Program-made: the position numbers and the translations under genes
Shown: one piece after another, positions 43,766 through 55,426 of the stretch
Layout: the number at the start of each line of letters is the position of its first letter
Position numbering within the stretch: position 1 is the first letter of the stretch
DNA from: Pseudomonas putida
GTDB taxonomy: Bacteria > Pseudomonadota > Gammaproteobacteria > Pseudomonadales > Pseudomonadaceae
DNA: 64,000 bases
Direction of reading: 5' to 3'
Assembly: GCF_026625125.1 (NCBI RefSeq)
Contig: NZ_CP113097.1
Location: 2,480,001-2,544,000 of the forward strand
Notes under the pieces: model-generated
Database searches by the model: none
Told to the model about the DNA's origin: nothing
The model's input: only the letters and a program-made list of their open reading frames with translations

Positions 43766-45865
43766 ATGTCGCTAGTCGCAAGCCCCGACGTCATGTACCG
43801 GCTGTTGATCCAGAGCGTGGTGGACTACGCCATCTACCTGCTCACCCCTGACGGTATCGTCGCTAACTGGAACCCGGGCGCCCAGCGGGCCAAGGGTTAC
43901 CTTGCCGACGAGATCGTCGGCAAGCACTACTCGCTGTTCTACAGCGAAGCCGAGCGCGTCGCCGGTCTGCCCGAGCAGAACCTTGCACAGGCGCGTGACA
44001 CTGGCCGCTTCGAAGAAATCGGCACACGCCTGCGCAAGGACGGCACGACCTTTCATGCCCATGTGGTGATCGAGGCCGTGCGCGATGACAGCGGGCGTGT
44101 GGTCGGCTTCGCCAAGGTCACTCGCGACATTTCTGAGCGGCATCAGCAGGAGCTGGAGCTGCTGCAGGCCAAGGAGCTGGCTGAACAGTACAGCCAGGAG
44201 ATGACCAAGCTTTCGCAGTTCCTCGATTCGGTGATCGCCAACATTCCCGCCAGCGTCATCGTCCAGGACCTGGAAAGCCAGCGTATTCTGTTGGCCAACC
44301 AGCAGGCCGAACGCCTGTTCGGTGGGGGCGGGCGCAGCATGATCGGCCAGTTGCCAGGTGAGTGCCTGGCACCGGCTGCAGCCGATTACCTGGAACAGCA
44401 GCTCGCCCGCGGCGCGCGTAACCCCAAAGGGTATGCCGCTGAAACCCGCGTCGATACCGCCTGTGGTCCGCGGACCTTGCGCAGCCGCGCCTTGCTCAGC
44501 CAGAACCGCGAGGGCCAGGCCGACTATGTGCTGTTCGTGGCTGAAGACGCCACCGAGGAACTGGCCGCCCACGCCCAGATCCACCACATGGCCCATCACG
44601 ACGCGCTGACCGGGTTGCCCAACCGCACGCTGTTCAACGAGCGGCTCAAGCAGGCGTTGGTGCGCGGCCACCAGAGCGAGAAGCTGACCGCAGCGCTATG
44701 CCTGGACCTGGATAACTTCAAGAACATCAACGATTCCCTCGGCCATGCCTTCGGCGACAAGCTGCTGCGTGCATTGGGCAAGCGCCTGCGCCGCGAACTG
44801 CGCGAACAAGACACCCTGGCCCGTTTGGGCGGCGACGAGTTCGCCGTGGTGCTGGCTGGCCTGGATGGCCGCGAGGCTGCCTGCAACACGGCGCGGCGCC
44901 TGATTGACGCGATTTGCCCGCCGTTCCAGATCGAAGGGCACCAGTTCACCGTGGGGGTGAGCATCGGCATTGCCATTGCCCCCGATGACAATGAACAGGC
45001 CGAACAGTTGCTCGGTTACGCCGACATGGCCCTCTACGAAGCCAAACGCAATGGCCGCAACCGCTTCGAGTGCTTCCACGTCGAACTGGATGTCGCCGCC
45101 CGCCAGCGCCGGCTGGTCGAAACCGACTTGCGTACCGCGCTGCACTTGGGGCAGTTGCACCTGCACTACCAGCCGATCGTGGATCAGCAGACCAGCAGCG
45201 TGACGGGCTACGAGGCGCTGTTGCGCTGGGAGCACCCCAGCCGCGGCATGGTGATGCCCATGGACTTCATTCCCATTGCCGAAGAGACCGGGCTGATCCA
45301 CGAACTCGGCACCCGTGCTCTGAACCTGGCTTGCCAGGAGGCGGCCAGTTGGGACACTGAGCAAACGGTGTCGGTCAATCTGTCACCGGTGCAGTTCAAG
45401 AACGCCAACCTGGTGCATACCGTGGCGCTGGCCCTGGCCGACTCGGGCCTGGCGCCCCAGCGCCTGGAGCTGGAAATCACCGAATCGGTACTACTGGGCA
45501 ACAGCGAGGAAAACGTGCGAACCCTGCGCGCGCTGAAGGCCTTGGGGGTGTCGATATCGCTGGATGACTTCGGCACGGGTTATTCGTCGTTGGGTTACCT
45601 GCGCTCGTTCCCATTCGACCGGATCAAGATCGACAAGTCGTTCGTGCATGACATGTGCGACAGCCGCGAGGCGATGTCGATCATCCGGGCGATCACCGAG
45701 CTGTCCAATAGCCTGATGATCAAGACGACGGCTGAAGGCGTGGAGTCCGAGGAGCAGATGCAGCGCTTGGCGGCAGAGGGCTGCTCGCACTTTCAGGGGT
45801 ATCTGTACGGGCGGCCGGTGCCGGCGGGGGAGCGGTTGAAACAGGTAGCTGGGGCGGTGGGGTGA
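43766..45865 (+). CDS. PAS-GGDEF-EAL cyclic-di-GMP signalling protein
   Basis: 699 aa without obvious membrane segments. A first PAS/PAC unit spans about residues 10-125 (AIYLLTPDGIVANWNPGAQRAKGY, RDISERH). After a short coiled linker, a second PAS lies at about 150-270. The GGDEF domain has an intact RLGGDEF motif, and the RxxD inhibitory site (REQD) lies five residues before it. The EAL domain has YEALLRWEHP, LEITESVLLG, DDFGTGYSSLGYL and KIDKSFVHD, all expected catalytic residues. It can therefore in principle make and degrade c-di-GMP; dominant activity cannot be read from the sequence. Confidence 0.94.
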   Translation: MSLVASPDVMYRLLIQSVVDYAIYLLTPDGIVANWNPGAQRAKGYLADEIVGKHYSLFYSEAERVAGLPEQNLAQARDTGRFEEIGTRLRKDGTTFHAHVVIEAVRDDSGRVVGFAKVTRDISERHQQELELLQAKELAEQYSQEMTKLSQFLDSVIANIPASVIVQDLESQRILLANQQAERLFGGGGRSMIGQLPGECLAPAAADYLEQQLARGARNPKGYAAETRVDTACGPRTLRSRALLSQNREGQADYVLFVAEDATEELAAHAQIHHMAHHDALTGLPNRTLFNERLKQALVRGHQSEKLTAALCLDLDNFKNINDSLGHAFGDKLLRALGKRLRRELREQDTLARLGGDEFAVVLAGLDGREAACNTARRLIDAICPPFQIEGHQFTVGVSIGIAIAPDDNEQAEQLLGYADMALYEAKRNGRNRFECFHVELDVAARQRRLVETDLRTALHLGQLHLHYQPIVDQQTSSVTGYEALLRWEHPSRGMVMPMDFIPIAEETGLIHELGTRALNLACQEAASWDTEQTVSVNLSPVQFKNANLVHTVALALADSGLAPQRLELEITESVLLGNSEENVRTLRALKALGVSISLDDFGTGYSSLGYLRSFPFDRIKIDKSFVHDMCDSREAMSIIRAITELSNSLMIKTTAEGVESEEQMQRLAAEGCSHFQGYLYGRPVPAGERLKQVAGAVG

Positions 45866-45867
45866 AA

Positions 45868-45884
45868 GGGCCGCACAGCGGCCC
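45868..45884. terminator. Hairpin between convergent GGDEF-EAL and aldo/keto reductase genes
   Basis: GGGCCGC and GCGGCCC with a three-base loop, 2 bases after one stop codon and 6 bases before the end of the convergent gene. Confidence 0.65.
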
Positions 45885-45890
45885 CGCTAT

Positions 45891-46715
45891 TCAGCTGTTC
45901 CAGTCTGGCGCGAAGTCAGGGCTCACCACGCGCTGATCCTTCGGCAAACCGGCAATCAGTGCCCGGTCCTGATCATCCAGGTGCACATCCAGCGCCGCCA
46001 GGTTGCTCAGCTGGTTCTCGCGGCTGCTGGCCTTGGGGATCACCGCCACGCCGTCCTGGTCCAGCAACCACTTGAGCGCCACCTGGCTCGGCAACACGCC
46101 ATGCTTGCGCGCGATGTCCTGGATCACCGGCTGCGCCGCCGCCCGCCCGCGGGCAAGCGGGGTATAGGCCGTGAGCAGCAGGTCATGCTGACGGGCGTAG
46201 TCGAGCAGCGGTTGCTGGCTGAGCAGCACGTGGTATTCCACCTGGATCGCCGCCAGTGGCGCGCCCAGCGCTTCGATCACCTGGCGCAGCAGCCCGAGTG
46301 GGAAGTTGGCCACGCCGATGCTGCGTACCTTGCCCTCGTCGCGCAGGGCCACCAGCGTCTCGATGCTGCGGGCCAAGTCCCAGTCTTTGCCGGGCCAATG
46401 AATATGGAACAGGTCGACCTGCTCGGTGCCCAGGGCACGCAGGCTGTTTTCCAGGGACTGGCGCATGGCCGCGGGCGCCAGGCTGTCCCACCAGACCTTG
46501 GTGGTCAGGTGAATCTGCTCGCGGGGCACGCTGCTGTCGCGCAGCGCCTGGCCGACAGCGGCTTCGTTGTCGTAGGCAGTGGCGGTATCGATGTGCCGGT
46601 AACCCAGCTCCAGTGCCTGGTGCACCGCACGCGTGCACTCGGCGCCAGTCATCGGCCAGGTGCCCAGGCCAATGCTGGGCAGGTCGAGGCCGTTGCGGGT
46701 GGTGAGCCTATGCAT
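45891..46715 (-). CDS. Aldo/keto reductase (DkgA/DkgB-like)
   Basis: 274 aa from the ATG (MHRLTTRNGLDLPSIGLGTW). AKR signatures: GYRHIDTATAYDNEAAVG with the catalytic Asp and Tyr, LTTKVWW with the catalytic Lys, FHIHWPGKD with the catalytic His, and the NADPH-binding IPKASSRENQLSN near the C-terminus. It reduces aldehydes or ketones, in the style of 2,5-diketogluconate or methylglyoxal reductases. It is divergent from the EamA transporter gene. Confidence 0.92.
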   Translation of the reverse strand: MHRLTTRNGLDLPSIGLGTWPMTGAECTRAVHQALELGYRHIDTATAYDNEAAVGQALRDSSVPREQIHLTTKVWWDSLAPAAMRQSLENSLRALGTEQVDLFHIHWPGKDWDLARSIETLVALRDEGKVRSIGVANFPLGLLRQVIEALGAPLAAIQVEYHVLLSQQPLLDYARQHDLLLTAYTPLARGRAAAQPVIQDIARKHGVLPSQVALKWLLDQDGVAVIPKASSRENQLSNLAALDVHLDDQDRALIAGLPKDQRVVSPDFAPDWNS

Positions 46716-46944
46716 GAAAACTCCTTGTCCGGGTTTGAGGTTCCAGCGGCGATGGTGCGCGTTTCGACGGTCAGGGACCATGAGTAGCCACCAGAAAGTG
46801 GTCGATCAGCGAACGAAAAACACATTGCTCTGCACGCGCGTGCCGATTGGCCTTCCTCAAGTCGTCGTATCTCTTCTAGAATCCCTTGCAGTCGCACTGC
46901 CTTCACCTGGCGTTGCATGCCGCAACGCCGCCATCGAGAACGCC

Positions 46945-47823
46945 ATGAGTTCCAGCACACCGTTGTCCGGAGTCAACCACCCCCTGCGCGGCATCGCCCT
47001 GGTGGTGGTGGCCACGTTCCTGTTCGCCAGCCACGATGCCTTGTCCAAATTCCTCGGTGGCCTGTACCCGATCATCATGGTGGTGTGGGCCCGCTACGTG
47101 GTGCACACGCTGCTGATGGCCGGCATATTCCTGCCCAAGTCCGGCCTCAATGTGCTGCGCACCCGGCGCCCGGTGCTGCAGACCTTGCGCGCGCTGAGCC
47201 TGCTCAGCACCAGCCTGTTCTTCACTGCCGGCTTGCAGTATCTGCCGTTGGCCGAGGCGACTTCCGTCAACTTCCTGGCCCCGGTACTGGTCACGGCGCT
47301 GTCGGCGCCGCTGCTCAAGGAGCAGGTCACACGTGGGCAATGGGTTGCAGTGGTGCTGGGCTTCGTCGGCGTGCTGGTGGTGGTGCACCCCGGTGGCGCG
47401 ATGTTCACCCCGGCGATCCTGTTCCCCCTCGGCTCAGCGCTGGGCTTCTGCTTCTACCAGTTGCTCACGCGCATACTCGCCGCCTATGACAGCCCCACCA
47501 CCAGCAACTTCTACGCCGGGCTGTGCAACACGCTGGTGATGAGTGCGTTGGTGCCGTTCTTCTGGGAGCTGCCGCGTTGGGACCATGCGCTGCTGATGCT
47601 GGCATTGGGTGGTTTTGGCATGAGTGCGCACCTGCTGCTGACCCAGGCCTTCCGCCATGCCGCGCCCGCTCTGCTGGCGCCGTTCAGCTATTGCCAGATC
47701 GTGTTTGCCGGCTTGCTGGGGGTGCTGATCTATGGGCAGGTGCCCGATAGCACCACCCTTGTGGGCATCGCCATCATCTGCCTGAGTGGGCTTGGGGCTG
47801 CCTGGATGCAGCGCAGGAAGTGA
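46945..47823 (+). CDS. EamA/DMT family transporter
   Basis: 292 aa from the ATG (MSSSTPLSGVNHPLRG). There are ten hydrophobic segments in two EamA repeats (FLFASHDALSKFLGG at the first, FGMSAHLLLTQAFRHA near the second). Members export or import small metabolites such as amino acids or S-adenosylmethionine. Frames upstream of this start lack membrane character. It converges with a LysR gene 18 bases away. Confidence 0.87.
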   Translation: MSSSTPLSGVNHPLRGIALVVVATFLFASHDALSKFLGGLYPIIMVVWARYVVHTLLMAGIFLPKSGLNVLRTRRPVLQTLRALSLLSTSLFFTAGLQYLPLAEATSVNFLAPVLVTALSAPLLKEQVTRGQWVAVVLGFVGVLVVVHPGGAMFTPAILFPLGSALGFCFYQLLTRILAAYDSPTTSNFYAGLCNTLVMSALVPFFWELPRWDHALLMLALGGFGMSAHLLLTQAFRHAAPALLAPFSYCQIVFAGLLGVLIYGQVPDSTTLVGIAIICLSGLGAAWMQRRK

Positions 47824-47841
47824 ACAGAGCCCACGCCCGCA

Positions 47842-48744
47842 CTACCTGGCCATGAACTGCAGAATCCGTTCGCGCAACCAGCGTTCGGCCGGGTCATTGT
47901 CCTGGGCGCCGCTCCATACCATGGACAGTTCCGCCTCGGTGATGTCGAACGGCGCCGGGTCGGCGCGCAGGCTGCTGTCGTCAGCCAGGGCGCAGGCGGC
48001 GTAGTCCGGCACGGTAGCGATCAGCTCGGTGTTGCGCAGCAGCGCGCGCAGGCTGCCGAACTGTGGCACGGCCAGCACCACCTTGCGGCAACGGCCGATG
48101 CGCGCCAGATCAAGGTCGATGTTGCCACTCATGTCTCCTGAAAACGACACCATCACATGCGGCCTGGCGCAGTATTCGTCCAGGCTCAGTGGGCCTGGGC
48201 GGCTGTCAGCGCGCAATACGCGCACGCCGATGTCACGCAGCTTGCGGCGCTTGGCCGTGGCTGGCAGGTCGGTGGTATAGCTGACGCCCACCGAGATCTC
48301 GCCGCTGGCCAGCAGGCCAGGCATCAACAGGAAGTTGGTCCGGCGCACCACTACGCTGATGTTGGGTGCTTCTTCGCGCAGGGCTTGCAGCAGGGCGGGG
48401 AACAGGCCGAATTCGGCGTCATCCGAGAGCCCCAGGCGGAAGACGTTGCAGCTGTTGCTTGGGTCGAACGCCCGGGCGCGGCTGATCGCTGAAGAGATGA
48501 CGTCCATGGCCGGGCCCAGCTCGGCGAAGATCTGCATGGCCCGGGGGGTTGGCTCCATGGCCCGGCCGCTGCGAATCAGCAGCGGGTCATCGAACAGCTC
48601 GCGCAGGCGGGCCAGGCCGGCGCTGACGGTGGACTGGGTGATGAACAGCTTTTCGCCGACGCGGGTCAGGTTGCGCTCGATCATCAGCGCTTCGAAAACC
48701 ACCAGCAGGTTCATGTCGACGCGGCGCAGGTCGTTGCGGTTCAT
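47842..48744 (-). CDS. LysR family regulator
   Basis: 300 aa from the ATG (MNRNDLRRVDMNLLVVFEAL). The helix-turn-helix is RNLTRVGEKLFITQSTVSAGLARL, and FDDPLLIRSGRAMEPTPRA follows, as in NodD/NahR-type members. The C-terminal ligand domain is complete. It is divergent from katG with 376 bases between, but katG is more often controlled by OxyR, so a link is not assumed. Confidence 0.87.
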   Translation of the reverse strand: MNRNDLRRVDMNLLVVFEALMIERNLTRVGEKLFITQSTVSAGLARLRELFDDPLLIRSGRAMEPTPRAMQIFAELGPAMDVISSAISRARAFDPSNSCNVFRLGLSDDAEFGLFPALLQALREEAPNISVVVRRTNFLLMPGLLASGEISVGVSYTTDLPATAKRRKLRDIGVRVLRADSRPGPLSLDEYCARPHVMVSFSGDMSGNIDLDLARIGRCRKVVLAVPQFGSLRALLRNTELIATVPDYAACALADDSSLRADPAPFDITEAELSMVWSGAQDNDPAERWLRERILQFMAR

Positions 48745-51379
<2,635 letters not shown>

Positions 51380-51410
51380 AGGTACTGGTTGGGGCTGCGT
51401 TGCTGCCCAA

Positions 51411-51490
51411 GCGCCGGCAAGCCGGCCCCCACAGGTACACCACCCAGCCTGACGGTGGTGGAGTGCTTGTGGGGGCCGGCTTGTTTGCAA
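51411..51490. repeat. REP element pair, diverged
   Basis: GCGCCGGCAAGCCGGCCCCCACAGG and an inverted GTGGGGGCCGGCTTGTTTGC downstream of katG. The cores match the REP elements elsewhere in the window, with a CCCCCA variant and a mutated second arm. Confidence 0.75.
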
Positions 51491-51618
51491 ATGGGGAAGT
51501 GGCCATCGCGCCAATTCCAGGTCGGGTAGGTACAAAAGCGTCCTCGTTCGTTCTGCTGCAATGCATCTCAGGCGGCCGGCCTGAAACAGCGTGCTCACAA
51601 CGACAAGGAACACCGACT

Positions 51619-52830
51619 ATGCAAATGCCCCAGACCCTGAAAATCCACAACGGCAACAAGGTCAAGCCGACATTTTCCGCACAGGAGTACGCCGCCCGGC
51701 ATGCCCGGCTGAGGGCCTACATGGCCGAGCAGGATATCGAGGCGGCGATCTTCACCTCGTACCACAACGTCAACTACTACAGCGACTTCCTGTACTGCTC
51801 ATTCGGCCGCCCCTATGCACTGGTGGTGACCCACGACAAGGTGGTGTCGATCAGCGCCAACATAGACGGTGGGCAACCCTGGCGTCGTACGGTTGGCACC
51901 GACAATATCGTCTACACCGACTGGCAACGCGACAACTATTTTGTGGCGATCCAGCAGGCGCTGCCGCTGGCGTCGCGTATCGGTGTGGAGTACGACCACC
52001 TCAACCTGCAGAACCATGCCAAGCTCGCCGCCTGTTACCCAAGGGCCGAACTGGTGGACATCGGTGCCCCCTGCATGCGCATGCGCATGATCAAGTCCGC
52101 CGAAGAACAGGCGCTCATTCGCCACGGTGCCCGGGTGGCCGACATTGGCGGTGCTGCGGTGGTCGAGGCGCTGCAGGACCAGGTGCCGGAATATGAAGTG
52201 GCACTGCATGCCACCCAGGCGATGGTCCGCGAGATCGCTCGTAGTTGCCCCGACAGCGAGTTGATGGACACCTGGACCTGGTTCCAGTCCGGGCTCAACA
52301 CTGACGGTGCGCACAACCCGGTAACCAGCCGCAAGGTCAATCCGGGCGACATCCTCAGCCTCAACTGTTTCCCCATGATCGCTGGCTACTACACCGCGTT
52401 AGAGCGAACGTTGTTCCTAGGCCACTGCCCGGACGAGCACTTGCGCCTCTGGCAAGCCAACGTCGAGGTGCACGAGGCAGGGCTGAAGCTGGTGCGCCCG
52501 GGCATGCGCTGCTGCGATATCGCCCGCGAGCTGAACGAAATCTTCTTGCGTCATGACCTGCTGCAGTACCGCACCTTCGGTTATGGCCACTCATTCGGCA
52601 CGCTCAGCCATTATTACGGCCGCGAGGCAGGACTGGAGCTGCGCGAGGATATCGATACGGTTCTGGAACCGGGCATGGTGGTGTCGATAGAGCCGATGAT
52701 CATGCTGCCCGAAGGGCTACCGGGGGCAGGGGGCTACCGCGAGCATGACATTCTGATCGTCAATGAAACGGGGGCCGAGAACATCACCAAGTTCCCGTAT
52801 GGACCGGAGCGCAACATCATTCGCAAGTGA
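51619..52830 (+). CDS. Creatinase (creatine amidinohydrolase)
   Basis: 403 aa, exactly the length of P. putida creatinase as I recall it. The enzyme hydrolyses creatine to sarcosine and urea and has the M24 'pita-bread' fold without metal. Every catalytic or substrate residue that I know is at the known number: Phe62 and Arg64 (SFGRPY), His232 (DGAHNPV), Glu262 (ALERTLF), Arg335 (YGREAG) and Glu358 (SIEPMI). AAGGAA precedes the ATG. A transporter and a GlxA-type regulator follow, forming a creatine-use module. Confidence 0.95.
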   Translation: MQMPQTLKIHNGNKVKPTFSAQEYAARHARLRAYMAEQDIEAAIFTSYHNVNYYSDFLYCSFGRPYALVVTHDKVVSISANIDGGQPWRRTVGTDNIVYTDWQRDNYFVAIQQALPLASRIGVEYDHLNLQNHAKLAACYPRAELVDIGAPCMRMRMIKSAEEQALIRHGARVADIGGAAVVEALQDQVPEYEVALHATQAMVREIARSCPDSELMDTWTWFQSGLNTDGAHNPVTSRKVNPGDILSLNCFPMIAGYYTALERTLFLGHCPDEHLRLWQANVEVHEAGLKLVRPGMRCCDIARELNEIFLRHDLLQYRTFGYGHSFGTLSHYYGREAGLELREDIDTVLEPGMVVSIEPMIMLPEGLPGAGGYREHDILIVNETGAENITKFPYGPERNIIRK

Positions 52831-52938
52831 CTGCATGTGCCGGCCTCTGCGAGTGCGCAGGCCGGCGCAAACCACACAATAACAACTGTATGACCTTCAG
52901 ACCCTGCCTCCAATTAGAAGAATCAGAGGGTATCCGTC

Positions 52939-54273
52939 ATGTCCAGCACCACCCTGAATGCTCCCACCCTCGCCGGTGCCGCCCAAGGCGCCGAACGCCA
53001 GGCCCTGCGCAAGGCCGCCCGTGCCAGTTTCATGGGCAACTTCGTCGAATGGTTCGATTACGCCGCCTATGGCTACCTGGCGACCATCATCGCCGCCACC
53101 TTCTTTGCGCAAACGGACAAGACCAGCGGCCTGCTGGCGACGTTCGCGGTATTCGCCCTGTCCTTCCTCGTACGCCCGCTGGGCGGGATAGTGTGGGGTC
53201 ATTTTGGCGATCGTTATGGCCGGCGTAATGCCCTGTCTCTGTCGATACTGATCATGTCGATTTCCACCTTCTGCATCGGCCTGTTGCCGGGGTATGCGCA
53301 AATCGGCCTGTGGGCACCTTGCCTGTTGTTGCTGATCCGCCTGGTGCAAGGTTTTTCCGCTTCGGGCGAGTACGCCGGCGCGGCGGCCTTTCTTGCCGAA
53401 TATGCACCGCCTGGCCGACGGGGGCTGTACACCAGCATCGTGCCGGCTAGCACCGCCGCCGGGCTGTTGTTCGGTGCAGCATTCGTCGCCGCCTTGCATG
53501 AACTGCTCAGTACTGAAGACTTGCACAGCTGGGGCTGGCGCCTGCCGTTTTTGCTAGCGGCACCGTTCGGACTGGTGGGGCGTTATATCCGCATGAGCCT
53601 GCAGGACACCCCTAAGTTCCTGGAAATGGAACAGCGGTTGGAAAGTAAGGCCTGCATGACCCCGGCGCCGATCCGGGAACTGCTGAGCCATCACCGCCGT
53701 AGTTTGGCGATCGGCATTGGGGTTACCTGCCTCAACGCTGTGGCGTTCTACCTGCTGCTCAGTTACATGCCCACTTACCTGTCGAGCGAAATGGGTATGA
53801 ACGAGCGTGACTCGTTCATCGCCTCGACGGTTTCGCTGACCACATACATTGGCCTGATTTTCCTGATGGGGCGCCTGTCTGACCACTTTGGCCGCAAAAC
53901 CATGCTCGTGGTTGCTTCGTTGCTGTTCCTGGGGTTGACCGTGCCGCTGTTCAAGCTGCTCGATGGCCAGCCCCTGCTGGTGGTGCTGGCGATCCAGATT
54001 TCCTTCGGGGCGATGCTGGCGATGAACGACGGCACCTTGCCGTGCCTGCTGGCCGAAATATTCCCCACCCGAGTGCGTTTCAGTGGCTTTGCCTTGAGCT
54101 TCAACCTGGCCAACGCCTTGTTTGGCGGGACGGCACCGTTTATTGCTACCTGGCTGATTCATGTGACCGGTAGCAAATTGGCGCCTGCCGGGTACCTGCT
54201 GGCGGCGGCTCTGGTGGCGCTGGTGGCCATGTTGATGTGCCGGGAAACAGCTCATGGCGAACTGAAGGACTGA
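52939..54273 (+). CDS. MHS family transporter, probable creatine-module permease
   Basis: 444 aa with twelve hydrophobic segments. MHS signatures: SFMGNFVEWFDYAAYGYLA near residue 30, RPLGGIVWGHFGDRYGRR near 75, and RLVQGFSASGEYAGAAAFL near 135. It is encoded 108 bases after creatinase and 4 bases before the convergent end of an AraC gene. Transport of creatine or a related betaine-like compound is inferred from position; ProP-like osmolyte transporters belong to the same family. Confidence 0.87.
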   Translation: MSSTTLNAPTLAGAAQGAERQALRKAARASFMGNFVEWFDYAAYGYLATIIAATFFAQTDKTSGLLATFAVFALSFLVRPLGGIVWGHFGDRYGRRNALSLSILIMSISTFCIGLLPGYAQIGLWAPCLLLLIRLVQGFSASGEYAGAAAFLAEYAPPGRRGLYTSIVPASTAAGLLFGAAFVAALHELLSTEDLHSWGWRLPFLLAAPFGLVGRYIRMSLQDTPKFLEMEQRLESKACMTPAPIRELLSHHRRSLAIGIGVTCLNAVAFYLLLSYMPTYLSSEMGMNERDSFIASTVSLTTYIGLIFLMGRLSDHFGRKTMLVVASLLFLGLTVPLFKLLDGQPLLVVLAIQISFGAMLAMNDGTLPCLLAEIFPTRVRFSGFALSFNLANALFGGTAPFIATWLIHVTGSKLAPAGYLLAAALVALVAMLMCRETAHGELKD

Positions 54274-54277
54274 GGTA

Positions 54278-55270
54278 TCAGTGCAACGATGCCTGTCGCC
54301 GCTCCCCAAGCGGCGATAGGCCAAAGAATCGGCTGTAGCTCTTGGAAAAATGCGCCGGCGAACTGAACCCGCATGCCAGCGCCACCTCCCGCACCTGCAC
54401 GTCGCTGCGCAACAGCAATTCCCGCGCCCGTGACAACCGCAACTCTAAGTAATACTGGCTGGGCGTGCGCTGCAAATACTTGTGGAATAGCCGTTCAAGC
54501 TGGCGCACGGTAACCTCATTGAGGCTGGCCAGTTCCTCCAGTGCCAGTGGTTCCTCTAGGTTGGCCTCCATGATCGCCACCACTTGGCTAAGCTTGGGCT
54601 GGGCACTGCCCAGCAAGGTGCGCAACGGCACGCGCTGGGGCTCGCGCTCGCCGCGCACACGGTCGCACAGCAGCAATTCGGCCGCCTTGGCAGCGATGTC
54701 TGGGCCGTCGACTTCGCGGGCGACCAGTTGCAACATCATATCCATGGCCGCAATGCCACCGGAGCAGGTGTAACGGTCGCGGTCCAGTTCGAACAGCTGG
54801 CTGGAAATGACGATCCCAGGGAAATGTTCCTGCAGGGCCTCTATGTCCTCCCAGTGGATAGTGCAGCGATAGCCTTTGAGCAGATCGGATTTGGCCAGCA
54901 GGTAGCTGCCCGTACAGATGCCCCCCAGCGGGACGTGCTGGCGGGCCAATTGGCGCAGCCAGTCGATCAAGGGCCGGTTACCCCGGCTGCGGTCGATCGG
55001 GTTGGACCCGACCACGAACAGGGCATCCAGCGGCGGGGCGGTGGCGATGGCATGGTCAGGCAGGATGCGCATGCCGTTACTGGCCATCACCGGCGCTTCG
55101 CTGGCAGCGAGCAATACAGTGCGGTAGAGGGGCCGGCGGGCGGCCAGGTTAGCCATGCGCAGAGTTTCCACTGCCGACGCCAGGCCGATGGTTGTGAAGT
55201 TGGGCAGCACCAGAAAGCCGAAGGTCTTGGCTGGGCAAGGCGATACGATTGCAGATACGGGGTGGACCAT
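54278..55270 (-). CDS. GlxA family AraC-type regulator of the creatine module
   Basis: 330 aa from the ATG (MVHPVSAIVSP) with AGGAAG 6 bases upstream; the much longer open frame upstream is antisense to pssA and not coding. The DJ-1/PfpI-like domain has LDALFVVGSNPIDRS and LGGICTGSYLLAKSDL. The C-terminal double helix-turn-helix is LALEELASLNEVTVRQLERLF and REVALACGFSSPAHFSKSY. It belongs to the GbdR/CdhR/SouR type that senses methylated amines. By position it fits CahR, the creatine-responsive regulator described in P. putida, as I recall it. Confidence 0.88.
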   Translation of the reverse strand: MVHPVSAIVSPCPAKTFGFLVLPNFTTIGLASAVETLRMANLAARRPLYRTVLLAASEAPVMASNGMRILPDHAIATAPPLDALFVVGSNPIDRSRGNRPLIDWLRQLARQHVPLGGICTGSYLLAKSDLLKGYRCTIHWEDIEALQEHFPGIVISSQLFELDRDRYTCSGGIAAMDMMLQLVAREVDGPDIAAKAAELLLCDRVRGEREPQRVPLRTLLGSAQPKLSQVVAIMEANLEEPLALEELASLNEVTVRQLERLFHKYLQRTPSQYYLELRLSRARELLLRSDVQVREVALACGFSSPAHFSKSYSRFFGLSPLGERRQASLH

Positions 55271-55426
55271 TGCGATCTTCCTGTGCAAGCTGAGGCGTGA
55301 TTCGTTGGGGGCAGTGAAAAGCAGGCCTCGCATGTTTCTTGTTGTTATGGATCGTTGCCGGGTCGATCTTACACCCCGGCGCGATAGCCAGGAATGGACC
55401 TCAATGCAGACAGAAGGTGAAACTAT

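Noticed and set aside
46633..46944. 104-codon N-terminal extension of the EamA transporter
   Set aside because: It is antisense to the aldo/keto reductase start region and has no membrane character; the ATG at 46945 begins the first helix region.
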